The notes: generated by a model from the letters alone, not told the origin. A stretch of 64,000 nucleotides of DNA from Lichenostomus cassidix (GCA_008360975.2 CM039193.1:17281389-17345388), one strand, 5' to 3'. Counted from the stretch's first letter, positions 27,454 to 41,453 are shown. Program-made: numbers and translations.

Positions 27454-28050
27454 CAAATACTTACAAATTTGTGTTAGACACATCAGAAGAAATCAAAATA
27501 TTGTATCATAAAAGAAGCAACGAGTTCTCATTAAAAACCATTCTAGGGCAATTTCACTGAGTGAACAAAAATTACATTATTTTAATGCCCCCCAAATAAT
27601 CCCAACAGTTATTAATTAACCTTCATTATAAATGGGGAAATTTAGGGGTTTTAGTTCAAAGGAGGTCTCCAGTGAGAAGTCATTTCATCAGTTGATGGCT
27701 TGAAGCCTTTTCCTTGCTCAGCACTTGCCTCTGTTTGTGTTGTGCCAACCACTGCCTGTGACTCCCAGCCCATGAATCCATGGCTTTGCTTCATCCTGGG
27801 AAGAGACCTGTGAATGCAGAGTGAGAACATCCACACTGAGAGTGAATCCATGGTGGTTATTAGGGAAGAGATATTCCAGACCAAACCCAGAGCTGGGAGC
27901 AGGTGAGTCCTTGGGCTGAGTGTGTCTGAGCCCAGTGTCACCTGAGCATCTCCAGGCTGCTGCTGCAGCCAGAGGCTCCTGCTGACCCCACAGCTCTGGC
28001 AGGATGGGAATTGGGAGCTGAGCCACACATGGTGCCCTGAGAGAGCAGGG
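27454..28050 (-). repeat. Right arm of a ~600 bp inverted repeat
   Basis: This 597 bp segment is the reverse-complement partner of 25637-26231. The match runs from AACACAAATT-GTAAG-TATTTG at its inner edge to GCACCATGTGTGGCT and GCTCTCTC at its outer edge. The long minus-strand open frame through it continues into flanking GC-rich sequence and has no recognisable domain. Near-equal arm lengths (595 and 597) favour a single unit copied whole. Confidence 0.9.
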
Positions 28051-29410
28051 TGAATGGGAAATGCTGAGGGCAGTGTCACACAGGTGGCACTGGGGTGCCA
28101 AAGCTCTCATGACTGTGCTGCTCCTGGGCTGTGGGATTGAATCTTTTGGCTTCTCCAACAGCACCTCCCAGGCTGGGCAGTGTGGCTTTAGGGACACCAG
28201 TGTCACTGCAGGAGCAAGGGTGGCGCTGAACGCTGCTGATCCATCATGATCACAGCCCTGTGTTTGCACTGTGTTTGTGTCTCCCCTCCCTGATCTCCAG
28301 CAGGGCACCATCAGCCCTGCCGAGCCGCAGCGAGGCCAGCACAGTGTGGTGACACGGTGACACTGCTCACAGGAGCACTGCGTGGCACTGACAGAGACAT
28401 CAGAGCTGCCAAGGAGCAGCTCCTGGAGCTAACACCTCAGGAAAAGGCAGTTTGGTGCTGCCTGGTTTGTTTGTTTTTTCTCAGTGAGGTTGGGAAAGAA
28501 TCATGCCAAGGAAGCAGCCTGGGCAAAGTGGGTTTTGGCATTTCATTTTAACTTCCCTATAGACATCACACAGATGAGTCCCATCAGAATATAAATTTAT
28601 TCTTCTGTTATGTGTTCTTATGTTAAAGATTAAAGCACCCAGTGAGGAATGAACTCCTTAACCTCCACATGCCTGGCCTCATCAGAAACCCTCTTCTCCA
28701 TGCTATTGGTGTTGTCAGAGCATCTGTTGTTGTGCTGTGTTACTTTTAACCTTTCCAATAGGCTTCATCAAATAAATATGCGCTCCAGACCCTTGGAACT
28801 GCTGAGGCTACAGAAACTGTGGTGATTGCAGTGACAAATAATAATAGGAAAGATCCTTCACTGAAGAGGAGAGATTCTTTCCCTCCCTGAAAAAGAGGCT
28901 TTCAGGATACTCCATGAGAGCCTTGTGCTGGATTTAAAAGTCTGTCTAATGTGTCTTGCATGTCTACCTCACTCAGGCCATGCTTTCCCAGGTTCATGTC
29001 CTTTATTCTTTTATTCCTTTGTTCCTTTGTTGTTTTCTTGGGCTGCTATGAGTGTCATCCTGAGTGGACACAAAAAAATCATGAGAAGTCCTTAACAGCT
29101 TCAGGCCACATCTCCTGGAAGCACCTTGTGGTGTGAGAGGGCAGCTGAGGCTCTCCATGTCCCCTCAGCTGTGCTGAATTGGTCCCACGGCCACAGCTCC
29201 TGGGACATTGCACTGACACCAACAACCTTTGGGCACAACGTTGTGCTTGCAGAACTTTGGGCGATGTGAAGTCACCCCAAAAACTGTGACAAGATGGGGA
29301 AAATGGAAAGTGAAGGATTTTGTCAGCAGTGCAGAGCTGTTTGGTGGTTGTTGGTTCCTTTGTGTGGGGTCACCCAGCAGCAGCAGTCCCCAGGCTGTGT
29401 CCTGCTCACC
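28051..29410. other. Intron between inverted repeat and minisatellite
   Basis: The first 400 bases are GC-rich, with CpG-containing stretches around 28220-28385, and may be further repeat sequence present only on this side. The rest is ordinary AT-rich intron with a CTTT-type low-complexity run near 29000-29035. No gene was recognised. Confidence 0.6.
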
Positions 29411-29663
29411 CAGGGGACATGTGGCTCCATCCTGGTCCTGTCTCTTCTGCAAGGACAGGATCCATGCCCAGCCCCTGTGGCATTCCCTGCTGCCCCAGGG
29501 GACACGTGGCTCCATCCTGGTCCTCTCTCCTGCAAGGACAGGCTCCATGCCCAGCCCCTGTGACATTCCCTGCTGCCCCAGGGGACACGTGGCTCTATCC
29601 TGGTCCTGTCTCTCCTGCAAGGACAGGATCTGTGCCCAGCCCCTGTGACATTCCCTGCTGCCC
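29411..29663. repeat. Minisatellite, three copies of an 83-85 bp GC-rich unit
   Basis: CAGGGGACA(T/C)GTGGCTC begins copies at 29411, 29496 and 29579, each followed by ATCCTGGTCCT, TGCAAGGACAGG and CCCAGCCCCTGTG. The copies differ by small indels (periods 85 and 83). Both strands are open across the array because the unit happens to lack stop codons in several frames; I do not regard these frames as genes. Confidence 0.92.
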
Positions 29664-32600
29664 TACCTGCCCACGGGGCTGTGGGTGGGCTGGCGGCACT
29701 GTCACCTGTTGGCTGCACCTCTGCAGGCTCAGAGGAGCCCTGGCACACAGGGAGCTGCCAGCTGGCACTTGTGCCACACAGTCAGAGCTCCCTGCAGGCC
29801 CTGGCTGATGGAAGTGCCTCCCCTGGGACACTTGCACTCCCCAGGCTGTGCTGGATCCATGCAGACAGGCACAGGCTGCCCCTGCCAGCAGCACTGCTCA
29901 GCTGGTGCTGTGGGCACAGGGAGTCACTGATGGATTTCTGGGCCTTTTCCCCTGTGGTTGCCACTGGCAATTTGTGTGAAGGGGGGAATTTTTTGGTAAG
30001 GTCCAGCGAGAACAGTGCTAAGTGGTTATAAAGATGTGTTAATTGAGGAAGGCTTTCCACTCTGACATTATTATGTCATTTATTCCTGGATCTTTTTCTT
30101 GACAAACACCTTGGATCTCCTGTGTTAAAGCTCCATGGTTGCTCCTTGCCATGACCTGGTTCACATGTCAGTGCTTTTAGAACCCCACAGAACAACCCCT
30201 TAAGTGTGACTTGACTGTCTGTTAAGATGTGGCCAGGGATGCTTTGGTTTCATTTAAATATTCAGGGCAAGAAAAGCTTTCACATTATCTGGAACAATCA
30301 TAATATTGTAACCCAGTGCTGTAACCCCAAGTTTTGGATACAATTTCCTTCATACTCTCAAGCAATTCCATTGAAATGGTCCCACTGTACTGTGCTTCAG
30401 TAGGCAATCAGAGTTTGTGGAGAAGAGAAAATGTGCAGAGGGTATTTGTATGGTCCACTCTAAATCCTAATGTTACCTTCTGGGGGAAGGAAATCCTGGC
30501 TTGGTTTAATAATAATAAAAAAAAAAAGAGGTTTGAAGAAACTAGATTATGAGTATTTATTCTAGAATATTAATATTGATTGCAATCATTGCCCTGAATC
30601 TAATGGCTTTCTTGTTCTTGATATTACATCATGATACAAAAAAAGAGAAACATTTCCAGGAGCCTGGGGTACCCCAGGTGAGATGTGTGAGGATGGTTTC
30701 ATGATTATCAAATGCAGGAAGAGCTGAAGGAATGATTTCTGGGGGGATAATTCTCTTCCCTCTCAGCAGCCCCACTCCCACTGAGAGCAGAACATTTGTA
30801 AAAAAGAAATCCTGATTCCTCTTCCTTCATCCCAGACCCTCAGCTCTCACTGAATGCTTTATCAGCCTTTGCAGAAAGCTTTTTGCTCTCTGGTTAGGCA
30901 AGAAAAATATTAGTCATCTGCACAGTGCATGTCTTGCCTTTAATATTTGATGTCTCATCTGTTGCCCCAGTCCTGGCTCATGTTTCCGTGCTGCACATAA
31001 GTCCAGTCATTAGATTATTATGAAATCATGGCATGTCTTTCACATGAGTGGCTTTTTTGGGGCTGTTTTCAGCCACTATGGAGAACCATTTCTGGTGCTG
31101 CTGTTATTACTCATCTTATGTAAACTGTTTGTTCCTGCTGAACGGCTTCATTTCAGGGCAATTTTACTTGAAAAAGAAATTAGAAGATGATGGAAGAAAT
31201 AAAAGCCCAAATGGCTGGATGGGGAAAGGAATTAAAGATGTCATGGAGCAGTCAGTGCTTCTGGGCAGTAACAAAGCCTGCCTGGTGTCCTGCAGCTGAA
31301 TGCAAATCAGCAATCTCAAGGATGTGGATTCACTCCCCTGAGCTCCACCGACCTGTCTGGGGCAGGAACCTCAGCCTTTCCCTGCCTCAGAAAACTGGCA
31401 TAAACTTCCTAGAATTTCTACAGATTGAGAGATGGGAATTCATGGCAGAAGTGCAAATACCTGTTGCTGACATTTGCATTAGACAGTCTGTAAGAACAGT
31501 TGTTTAGCTCTTCAGTTCCTTTATATTTGAAAAAGTAATGGAATTAGAGATTTATTTACATACTTCGTGTGACTGAAGTGATTGTTTTGGTTGCAAGAGG
31601 GAAGGTTTCTAGGGGGGTTTTTATAGGGTTTGGCTGTTGGATTTGGGATGCTGAGAGGTGGTGCCTGCCTTGGGGGTGGCAGAGCTCCGAGGGCAGGACA
31701 GGATGGCTGAGCCACTTGCTGCTTCAGAGGTGAAGAGGGAGGATGATTAACGAGGAAATGGAGAGGGAAGTAATTAATTTGCTGTTTCTGTGCCCTCTGT
31801 TCTGTATGGTGGCTGTTTGGATCTGGCTGTAAAGGGTTTGACTCCAGGGGATTCTGAGTCCTGCAAGGTTCTGCTCACAGAAATAGTCACACAAAGCTTA
31901 CAGTTCAGGTGAATTGTAATGCCAAAGGCTTTTAATTTTTGGATGTATTTCCTAACATTTATTTGAAAAAAATATGCAAGTGATATTAATGAAAACGGGT
32001 AATGAGATTCATGACACTTAGAGACAGCTTTGTAGTGCCAAGATTAGAAGGAAATTAGTATTTGTTGAGGTTCATTCACTGGTGAAATTCCAATTCACCT
32101 TGGTGGAATTAGAAGATGCTCTCATTAAACACTGTCTCACTGATGGACAGCATTCTCTCAACTGACTTTATTTTAATATGACCTGAATGAGTTTCAACAC
32201 ACTGCATGGAAAAATCTTTTCCAGGCAACACACGTGGTAAAAGTGGGAGGTCAGAGAGGCATCTATTTCTGGGGTGAATATTGTCACTTTGTGTTCCCAT
32301 TTTTGGGGTATGTTTTACTGGGAAAACAATCCTCTTGTGCCAGTTTAATGCAACCTGTGGCACACCTGGTGTTTGTCTCCCTTAGATAAAATCCATAAAG
32401 AATTCCTGACCGAAGGAAGCCTGATGTTGGATTGTATCACAGTGATGATATCATTATACATTAGGGATAAATCACATTTTCCCTAGCATGTGACCCAAAG
32501 CACAACAGGGTCACAGTTTACTGAGAGTGTCTCCTTGCCTTTCCCAGCTCCTCAGGTAACGTTTCCTTAGGCAGACCTCAGTGACTGAATCTGTTGGGTA

Positions 32601-35264
32601 CAAGCTCTTCATTTGAATTGAAAATGTGACATTTCCAGCTCTTCCAGGCACTTGGAACAGAGATGATGCTTCATAGGTTGCAACTGAAGGAGTGGAAGGA
32701 AAAAAGCCAAGTTATTTCTTGCTTGTTGGAGAGGGCAAAGCAGAGAAAAACTCTGCTTCCAAAGCCAGAGAGTCACATCCCACTGAAAATGCTGAATGAG
32801 ATTATTCTGAATAGTCCGTGTTACCCCAGCAGTAACTGGGCTGAGATTTTTAATTCATGGTCATTGGGAAGGTGTGAGAGCCTGAAGAGCTCCACAAACC
32901 CATGAGCCTGGAGCTGAGTATCCTGAATTCTATGGAGCTGCAGGAATGGCAGGGAGCTCGATGGGAAATCAGTGGGATTGGTGAAACCAGACAAAGAAAA
33001 TGAATTCACTGTCCAGGTGATTCTTTGGGGTGTATTTCTCGGTTCCTGTGATGGTGGGAGAGATCGTCATGGGAGCAGAAAGTCTGAGGCAGGGAGATTT
33101 GCTCCAGAGGTAAAACCCAGGTTTGGGTTCTCCTAGGAAGAACTCAGGTGTGCCATATCTAATTTTTAGAGATCACTAACCAAAAGACCTGCCTTTCCTC
33201 TCCCTTCATTTCCACAGCACTTCAGCATCCCTGGGAACCTTTCCTTTCTGTGCTGAGCAAATCTCACCTTTGATTTTTAAAATACATAATTATGTGTTTT
33301 GGTATTTGAAATGTTGATCTCTTATTCTGATGCATCAGGAAAATCACAGAAGAAATGTAACAAGCAATGAGTAGTTTATTTGCTCAATTTATGCAAATGT
33401 AAACTCTTCATTCTTCAGCTCCTAATTTAAAACAATTTGAAACGTTCTCCTAAAAGTTTTACGGTGGTTTTTTTTCCCCATTTTTGTGTTGGTAGTGATG
33501 TGCTTTTGCTATTTTTGCAGCATCAGAATCATTCTCTGTTTGTCATGCTCCATTTGGTTGCAGTGGAGATGACTGTCAGAGAAATACAATTTTCCAGGCA
33601 TTAATTGAAACGATGGCTTCATATTCAGGGTGCAGTAACTGGCAGATGTAGATAAGGAACAGAGAAAATTCATTAAGTGGCATTTCTCCAGTTTTGTGTT
33701 CTTTTTCTCTCTCCAAAAAAGCAACAATGTCAGATTAAATCATAAGTGAACTTAATATACTGCTCAACGCTGTAGAAAATGCCTGCTGTGCAATCACTTT
33801 CATTCTCCCACAAATTTTAAACAAATTTGGGGGAAAATTTTTGTAAAATGAAACCTTAAAAAATGACTCAAGTGCTGGAAGCATCAATAAATTTTCACAG
33901 TATTTCCTGAACTTGTGTGCAATATCTGTATATCAATTTAACCCAAATCTGCACATCTGTTCTAAACACTTGGGTCAAGCAAAGTTGTATTGCACAGCTT
34001 TGACCTAGAAAAGCACTTTAAATAAAATATTCATGCTTGTGTGGAGAAATGAACCTAAACCCAGGCAGGCTGTGACTTTTATTATCCCACAGAGCAGAAG
34101 ATGGGAGGCTGCTGCTTGTGCTGGGAATAGCTGAAATCTGAGGCTGTGCAGAGCTTCTCTTTCCATTCATATTTTTTAGTCCCCATTGGTTCTTCTCCAC
34201 TCCCTCGGATGTTTTATATCCTCATGCAGAAATGATATTTTAAATTGCCTTCATTTCTTTCATTTCCTTTCTCTTTCTCGCTCTCCATTTAAGAGTTTGT
34301 TCATTCCTGGCATTCAGTGGGAGTTAAACCAGCCCCAAAATTTCACTGAACAGGATTCTGAGTGATAGCCAGGTCATGGGAGAAGGGAAACCTGTTGGTT
34401 TGTACTGAACAGTGAATGTCATTGTCCAAGATTTCCAAATGATTTACAAGGAAATGAATTACATTATTAAAGATGAATATACTTTGTTTTTTAGGTGAGA
34501 CTGACTGGGTGAGTAATTTCACCAAGAGCTGCAGAAAAGAATAAAATCACATCCATAATTTACCCTTGTTTGTGGTGGGTTTGTGTGTGGAAAACAATAT
34601 TAACAAAAGAGAAAAAGTCTGAATGACAGGTGTCTGAATTCCAGCATTACATGGACTACAGTCTGGAAAATATGGATGGCCATGGATGCTTTAGACAGTG
34701 TGGTCCTCAGCCTTCTGGAGTCTAACTGGGCAGTTTTGATCTTCTAGAGCAAGCAGCTCTTTGAGTCCCAGTCTCTCTTTTGCTCTGGAGGCTCCTCAGG
34801 GCACTGCAGGCGTATTTCACACACCCAAAACAAGGACAGGAGCTGTATTTGTGTGCCCTGCTGGCAGGGAGGTGCAGGGCAGCATTCCAAACTCAGCAAT
34901 TCTCCAAGTCTCAGGGAATGTTAATGATGGGGATTATTGACAATTCCTGCAGCTTTTCCCTGTGCTGTCCCAGCTCTCCCTGCCCTGCTGCTGAGCTCCA
35001 GCCACGAGCTGAGCTGCTGGAGATGGCTCACCATGGAGCACATATGTTCTGGGCTGGAAAACAGGCATTTTCCAGGCATATCCTCCTTCTATTCTTGGAG
35101 TTTTTCCTTCCAGGTGTTGCTTGAAGATGCATCAGATACAAATGTCTGCCCCAAATCCTTGTCAGTGGTGCCCATGGGATTTCCCCTTTGCGTGTGAAGT
35201 TGAGTAGGTTGAGTTTTGGGGGTGTAATTCAAACTGTGGGTGCCTTTTGGACAATTTCTATGAG
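29664..35264. other. ATP2B2 upstream intron, third part: no gene recognised
   Basis: A GC-rich stretch (29664-29940) passes into ordinary AT-rich intron. Small homopolymer runs occur (for example near 30517-30527). I recognised no coding exon, RNA gene or interspersed repeat. Confidence 0.7.
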
Positions 35265-35640
35265 GAGGAGCTGGGAAAGAGCTCAGCCTGGAGCAAAGGG
35301 GATCAGGGGGACCTTGTGGCTCTGCACAGCTGCTGACAGGAGGGGACAGTGAGGGGTCAGGCTGTGCTCCAGGGAACAGGGACAGGAGGAGAGGGAACAG
35401 CCTCAGGCTGGGCAGGGGAGGTTTAGGTGGAATGTTAGGAAAGCTGTCTCCATGGAAGGTGGTGAAGCACTGAAGAGGCTGCCCAGGGCACTGGTGGAGT
35501 CCCCATCCCTGGCAGCACTCACAAACAGGCAGATGTGGCGTTTGGGGACAGGGTGGACCTGGCTGGGTTGGGTTCATAGCTGGGTTCAGTGATCTTAGAG
35601 GTCTTTCCCAACCCTAATGATCCTGTGATTCTCTGATTTT
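35265..35640 (+). mobile_element. CR1-type LINE, 5'-truncated 3' end (copy 1)
   Basis: The order of motifs follows the 3' region of avian CR1: GGGGGACCTTGTGGCTCT, GGGGAGGTTTAGG, ATGTTAGGAAAG, GGCTGCCCAGGG, GTGGAGTCCCCATCCCTGG, GTGATCTTAGAGGTC, TTTCCCAACCCTAATGATCC and the terminal GTGATTCTCTGATT. It contains only the end of the element, with no intact reverse transcriptase. It is in the same sense as ATP2B2. Many differences from the consensus I remember suggest an old insertion. Identification is from memory of the consensus. Confidence 0.88.
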
Positions 35641-36517
35641 GAGTGAAAATCCTCTCCAGTGCTGCTCCCCCTGGTTTGGCTCGTGCTGGAGGCTGGGCCA
35701 TGTGTCAGTGCCACCAGCAGGGAGTGGCTGCCTGCCCTCTCACCTTCTGTGCCCAAACTTGTGTCACCTCTGTGGGGTCACCACAAGGCAGCTCCCAATG
35801 GCTGCCATCCCTAGCGCAGAGGGGAAAGGCTTTTCCCTGCCGTGGGAGCTGCCTGGGAGCTCAGAGAGGAGCTGAGGCCTGGAGGAGGAGGCAGGCCCTG
35901 CAGGCTGGAGCCTGTCTGTCCCAGTGCCACCCAGCTGGGGCCCTGCAGATGGATGGGGTGAGGTAATGACAACCCCAGCGTGCCTCGAGCTGGGAGAGAC
36001 TCGTGTTTCTCAGCAGCCCAGGGGCAATGAAACTTTGATGAGCTGCCCAGAGGCAGCAGCACCCCGGGCTGTAAGGAGACACTGCAGGGAAAGGAGAGTC
36101 AGCTGCCCAGCCAGGAGAGCATCGCTTTCGTCCTGAGGAAATGGAGGAACCCCGGCAGGGACTGAGGGGCCACGGGGCTGCTGGGGGAGCCAGGCACTGA
36201 GTGGGGAGTCCTGAACACCAGGAGCCTGCCTGGCTTGCCCTGGGGTGTTTGCAGGGCTGCCCATTCCTGGGGTACCCCATATGCTTTGGAGGCTATGGGA
36301 GGCAGGATTCCCCTGAGCTGCCTGAGCCCAGGAACCCTCACGGTGAGGGGTGGATGGTTCCCTCCCTTGCAGCCACCTTGCTGCTCCTCCCTGGATGTGT
36401 TCCTGCCGTCACATAGGAGAAACAGCCAGAAATAGCCATCCATAACCATAAATAATCATACATAACTTTATGTTGCTGATCACATCCAAAACCTACAGTT
36501 TTGTCAATGTTCCAGCT
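35641..36517. other. GC-rich intronic segment between two CR1 fragments
   Basis: These 877 bp are noticeably richer in G and C than the surrounding intron, with a few CpGs (around 35975-36185). Overlapping open frames exist on both strands, none with a recognisable domain. The segment could be an unrecognised repeat or a GC-rich regulatory patch; I cannot tell which. Confidence 0.6.
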
Positions 36518-36789
36518 GGTCTGGTCTCTCCTCCAAATAAGACAAGAGGAAACAACCTCCAGTTGCACCAAGGGAGGTTTGAATTAAATATTAGGGAAAA
36601 TTTCCCCATGGGAAGGGTTGAGCAGCATTGGAAGTGGTGGAGTCACCACCCCTGGAGGGATTTAAAGGAGGTGTGGAGGGGGCACTTGGGGACATGGGTG
36701 GGTTGCTGGTGGCCTTGGCAGTGATGTGGGAGTTGCTGGGCTTGATGATCCTAAAGATCCTTTCCAATCTAACCGATTCTGTGACATCA
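36518..36789 (+). mobile_element. CR1-type LINE, 5'-truncated 3' end (copy 2)
   Basis: The motif order again fits the avian CR1 3' end: GGTCTCTCCTCC, AAGACAAGAGGAAAC, AAGGGAGGTTTGAATT, ATATTAGGGAAAATTT, GTGGTGGAGTCACCACCCC, TGGAGGGATTTAAAGG, CTTGATGATCCTAAAGATCC, TTTCCAATCTAACCGATTC and TGTGACATC. It has a short internal deletion in the region that usually reads GGCTGCCCAGGG. It has the same orientation as copy 1 and the host gene. No intact reading frame remains. Confidence 0.9.
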
Positions 36790-37932
<1,143 letters not shown>

Positions 37933-40900
37933 TGAAATCAGTTTCATCACCACCCCCCAGAAGGTCACTAACAGGAAATTTCCATGGGATTTGTTCCTGA
38001 TCCCATTTCATCTGCTACTGACATATTTTTCTCTTCATCTTGACATTTCTTTATGCAAATGCTGAACCTCATGACGTGAGCTAAAAGGAAATCATAATCC
38101 TGTAAAACTGGAGAGGTTTTGATACAGTTTTCACCTTTGAGCTCGTTTTTGGTGTGCGTTTGATTCATCTTTTGTGGTTGTTTCTCACATATTATAGATG
38201 AGGAATATGTAATTGCTTATGTAACTGCTGGATCCCATCACAGGAACATGGACAAGTCTCCAGTTTACAGCAGCTGAAGGCTTGAACTCAGTGAGATTCA
38301 CACATTTCAGTATTTTTAGTGGTGCAGCTCAGGCTCGTGAGCCTGGCTCCAAAGGGAGTACTGGAGGCAAAGTCCTGCTCCTGATAAATATTCCCAAATT
38401 CTGCAGAGTCCTTCTGGCTGCAGGAAGTTTAACACCCTGCCTGCCCCCCCTCCTTTTTCCCCTTTCCCCCCTCTTTGGAAAGCACTCTTGAATTCACATG
38501 CTTAAAATATTTGTTCCTCTCCATAAATGCAAGATTTCCATTTCTGGCAGCTGATCCAGATTTTTTTCTCCCCCCCTCCTCCTGCTCTCTCCCAGACTTC
38601 TAAAGCTGGATCAAACATGCTGTGTGAAATGACGTGAGCAGCTTGGCAAATGTAGGAAGAATGTCTTCCTCTAAATATAGCCCTGAAATGCTTTTTACAT
38701 TTGCTGCAGTTTCCTTTGGCTGCTTTCCTTGCAGCCCCTTCCTCCTTCCCTTGCCATTCAGCAGCACAAGCAGCACGTAGCCTTGCCCAGCTCCTGGGAT
38801 TCTTTGATCCTTTAGAAATAATTGGGAATCTTTCATTGCTTTCTCGCTGGATTTTGAATACCTGGCTATTGGTTCAGCAGGTGCTCAATTTAGGTGTGGA
38901 AAGATAAAGGAATCGTTGGGTTTTTAATGAAGAAAATGTTATTTGTTAAATGTTATTTTCTCATAGAATTGGTGGGATGCACTGGGGACAGGGTAAACCA
39001 GGAGAGAGGCTTTACAAAATTAGAATTTAGCTTAGACTAAATGTGCAGAATGACCTCTTTTATTTTATTTTATTTAGTGGGAAAGGAATTCAGAAAGTGT
39101 CATTTATCCAGGTTTTAGGAGGAGGGGAGATGTGTCATCAGTCAGCGGTGGTTTCTTTCTTTTTAAAATTGTTATTCTTATTATTTTGATCCTGCATTTA
39201 AAATGTTTCTTTTCCCATGGGAAGGTATGACCCAGCTGAGATTTTTGAGGGAGTCTGAAAAGCTCAGCAGCACAGCCTGGGAAAATGTGTTTGTGTTTTC
39301 CCACAGCACAGCATTTTATTCAATAGTTGCCATTTTCCCCATTTTTAGAATTGTTTCCTGGAAGGTTTTGCCCTCATTTACACAAGGAGAAGAAATCAAA
39401 TTAGTGAATATCTTGTAATCCAATTTTTTTAACAGATTGTAAAGGTCTTCCACAATTTTTTGAGGTCTTTCATTGAGCAGTTGTATAAATAATTCCCTTT
39501 AATTTTAAAATTAGTATATCATAAATTGGCAAGGATACCTTTAATTTAATGGTAGATTTGCTTTTTAAAGAGTCACAAACACTGGAAAATGTTAAGTTTG
39601 CTTTTCCTTTGGTAAAGTAGAGAGTAATCCCATTTGAAATCAATTTTAATGGGTTTGCCTTCAGTATTTCCCTTTTCTGACTCTCCCCAGAATGAAAATT
39701 ATTCATTGAAATGTGCACTAATTTGCAAAATTTATGTTGTTTTGTCCCTTGAAAACAACACATTTCCTTCTGAAAGCACAGCCAGGGGTTGTAAAGGGGA
39801 GCTGGCACACCTTGTCTGCTCCTGATCTTGCCCAACTCCTCCACAGCAACTTTCAAAGATTCTCTGGCAGTTTCTGGGTGAATTCCATGGCTGTGCTGTG
39901 CAGCCCCTGGCTGGTGCTCCTGGCTCTCTCTGGGAAGGCCTCTGCTGGGTTATGGGTTCACTGGATCATGGGCAGCTTCCCTGGGAGCAATTTCCCTCTT
40001 TCCATGCTTTCTTGACTTTATTTTTTCTTTCCTCTCCCTGAAAGTTGTTGGTGTTTCATTTTGGTTGAACGTGGAATAGAAAGCTCAGGACAGGCAAGTC
40101 ATCCCAGAGCTCAACAAAAAGTCTTGTTTTGTTAACAGGGCACCATTTTTGGTTTTTTTATAGCACACAAGGTGCCTCCTCTTCTCAATTCTAGTTTTTC
40201 TTTTGTTTTTCCAGATGAAATGCGTTTTCATTTGGAAAATGAATTAACAGGGCTGTTCTTTCCACACTGATTTGTTCAATCATCATTGCCAATATTCTGA
40301 ATTCATCAATTTCTTGCTTAGGAGGAACTTGAAAAGTTGTCACCACCTCAAAGTGACAGTTTTGCTTTGGAAGATTGAGGGATAAGAACATGGAAACAAG
40401 AGACTTTGAGACACAATGTCAGGGAAACATCACCTGGTATATCCAACTGAGCATTTATCTCCCTTTTTCTAATATATTTATACCTGCCTTTCACATCTTC
40501 TAAGCTTTTATCTACCAATGACATTACTAGTTAATATCGTTAGTTGAAGTCATAATTATTTTTAAAAATTAGTATAACTCTTTTTTTCTTGACTCTTGAA
40601 ACCCACTTGTAAATTTTGGTACTGCAGCAGAGTTAGCATTTCACAGTTTTCTGTAGTTTAAGTGGAAAATATATTTCTCCTGAGGCTTGTGAAGGAGAAA
40701 TGCAGGATCAAATCCACACATCCAGTAAATCTTGGAGTGCATGAACTGCTTCAGGAGCCTTGTGTAGGGCTTGGCCTCATGGATGTGTGTGAGAGTTTCT
40801 GCTCTGCTCCAATTCTTCATTCAAGAGCTGGGTGAGTCTTGGAGAACATGGTTTGATTTCCTGGTGCAATCAGGGGATCTGATGTAGAGGAATCCCTATA

Positions 40901-41315
40901 AAAGTATTTTATTAAAAGCAGTTTCATTGCTTCTCCAGAAGCCACTCCAGTTCTTTCATTTTCACATTCCATAGCACCAAAGGAAGTTTCAGGAATGCTG
41001 TTCTCTGGAGTTGTTTGGATGATCCCCTCGCATTCCCTTTCCATCTGACAGGCCATGAGGAGCAGTTGAGAACTTGTGCATCAATTATTGCCAGCCCCGT
41101 GGCAATCACTGCTCTCATTACCCAGCCACACGCAATCAGCTAGCCACCCTTGCAAAAAAAAGCAAAACTGCTGCTGGGTTTTAGCAAAAGCATCCTGGGA
41201 GAGAATTCCCAGTGCAGGTGTAGCCTCTGCTGCAGTGAGGATCACACAGGGGTGTGGCTGGGGCAAGGTGAAAATATTCTGTTCCTCAGATAAAACCCTT
41301 CTGTGCCCTGCGTTT

Positions 41316-41453
41316 TATTTTATATATTTATATATAATATTATATATTATAATATATGCATTAGTGGCTGTTCCTTGGCCATGCAGGTCTATGATACCTC
41401 AGAGAACTTAATGAACGAGTGAGATCCTGGCTTTATTTTTTTTTTTTTTTTTT
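41316..41453. repeat. AT-alternating tract and 18-base poly-T
   Basis: 41316-41358 is an imperfect (TA)n/(TTATA)n stretch. 41436-41453 is an uninterrupted run of 18 T. The bases between are unique. No element was recognised as the source of the T run. Confidence 0.85.

Noticed and set aside
25620..28070. Target-site duplication around the whole inverted repeat
   Set aside because: Bases flanking the outer edges (AATTGTTG on the left, GGGTGAAT on the right) do not match, so a single-insertion reading is not supported by this test.
27718..28311. 197-codon minus-strand open frame
   Set aside because: It runs through the right arm of the inverted repeat into GC-rich flank, shows no domain, and its similarity to a frame in the other arm is explained by DNA-level duplication.
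29229..29808. Several overlapping open frames on both strands
   Set aside because: They are created by the 83-85 bp minisatellite unit lacking stop codons and have no recognisable domain.
35089..35577. 162-codon minus-strand open frame
   Set aside because: It lies mostly antisense to the CR1 3' fragment, so it is repeat-derived noise.
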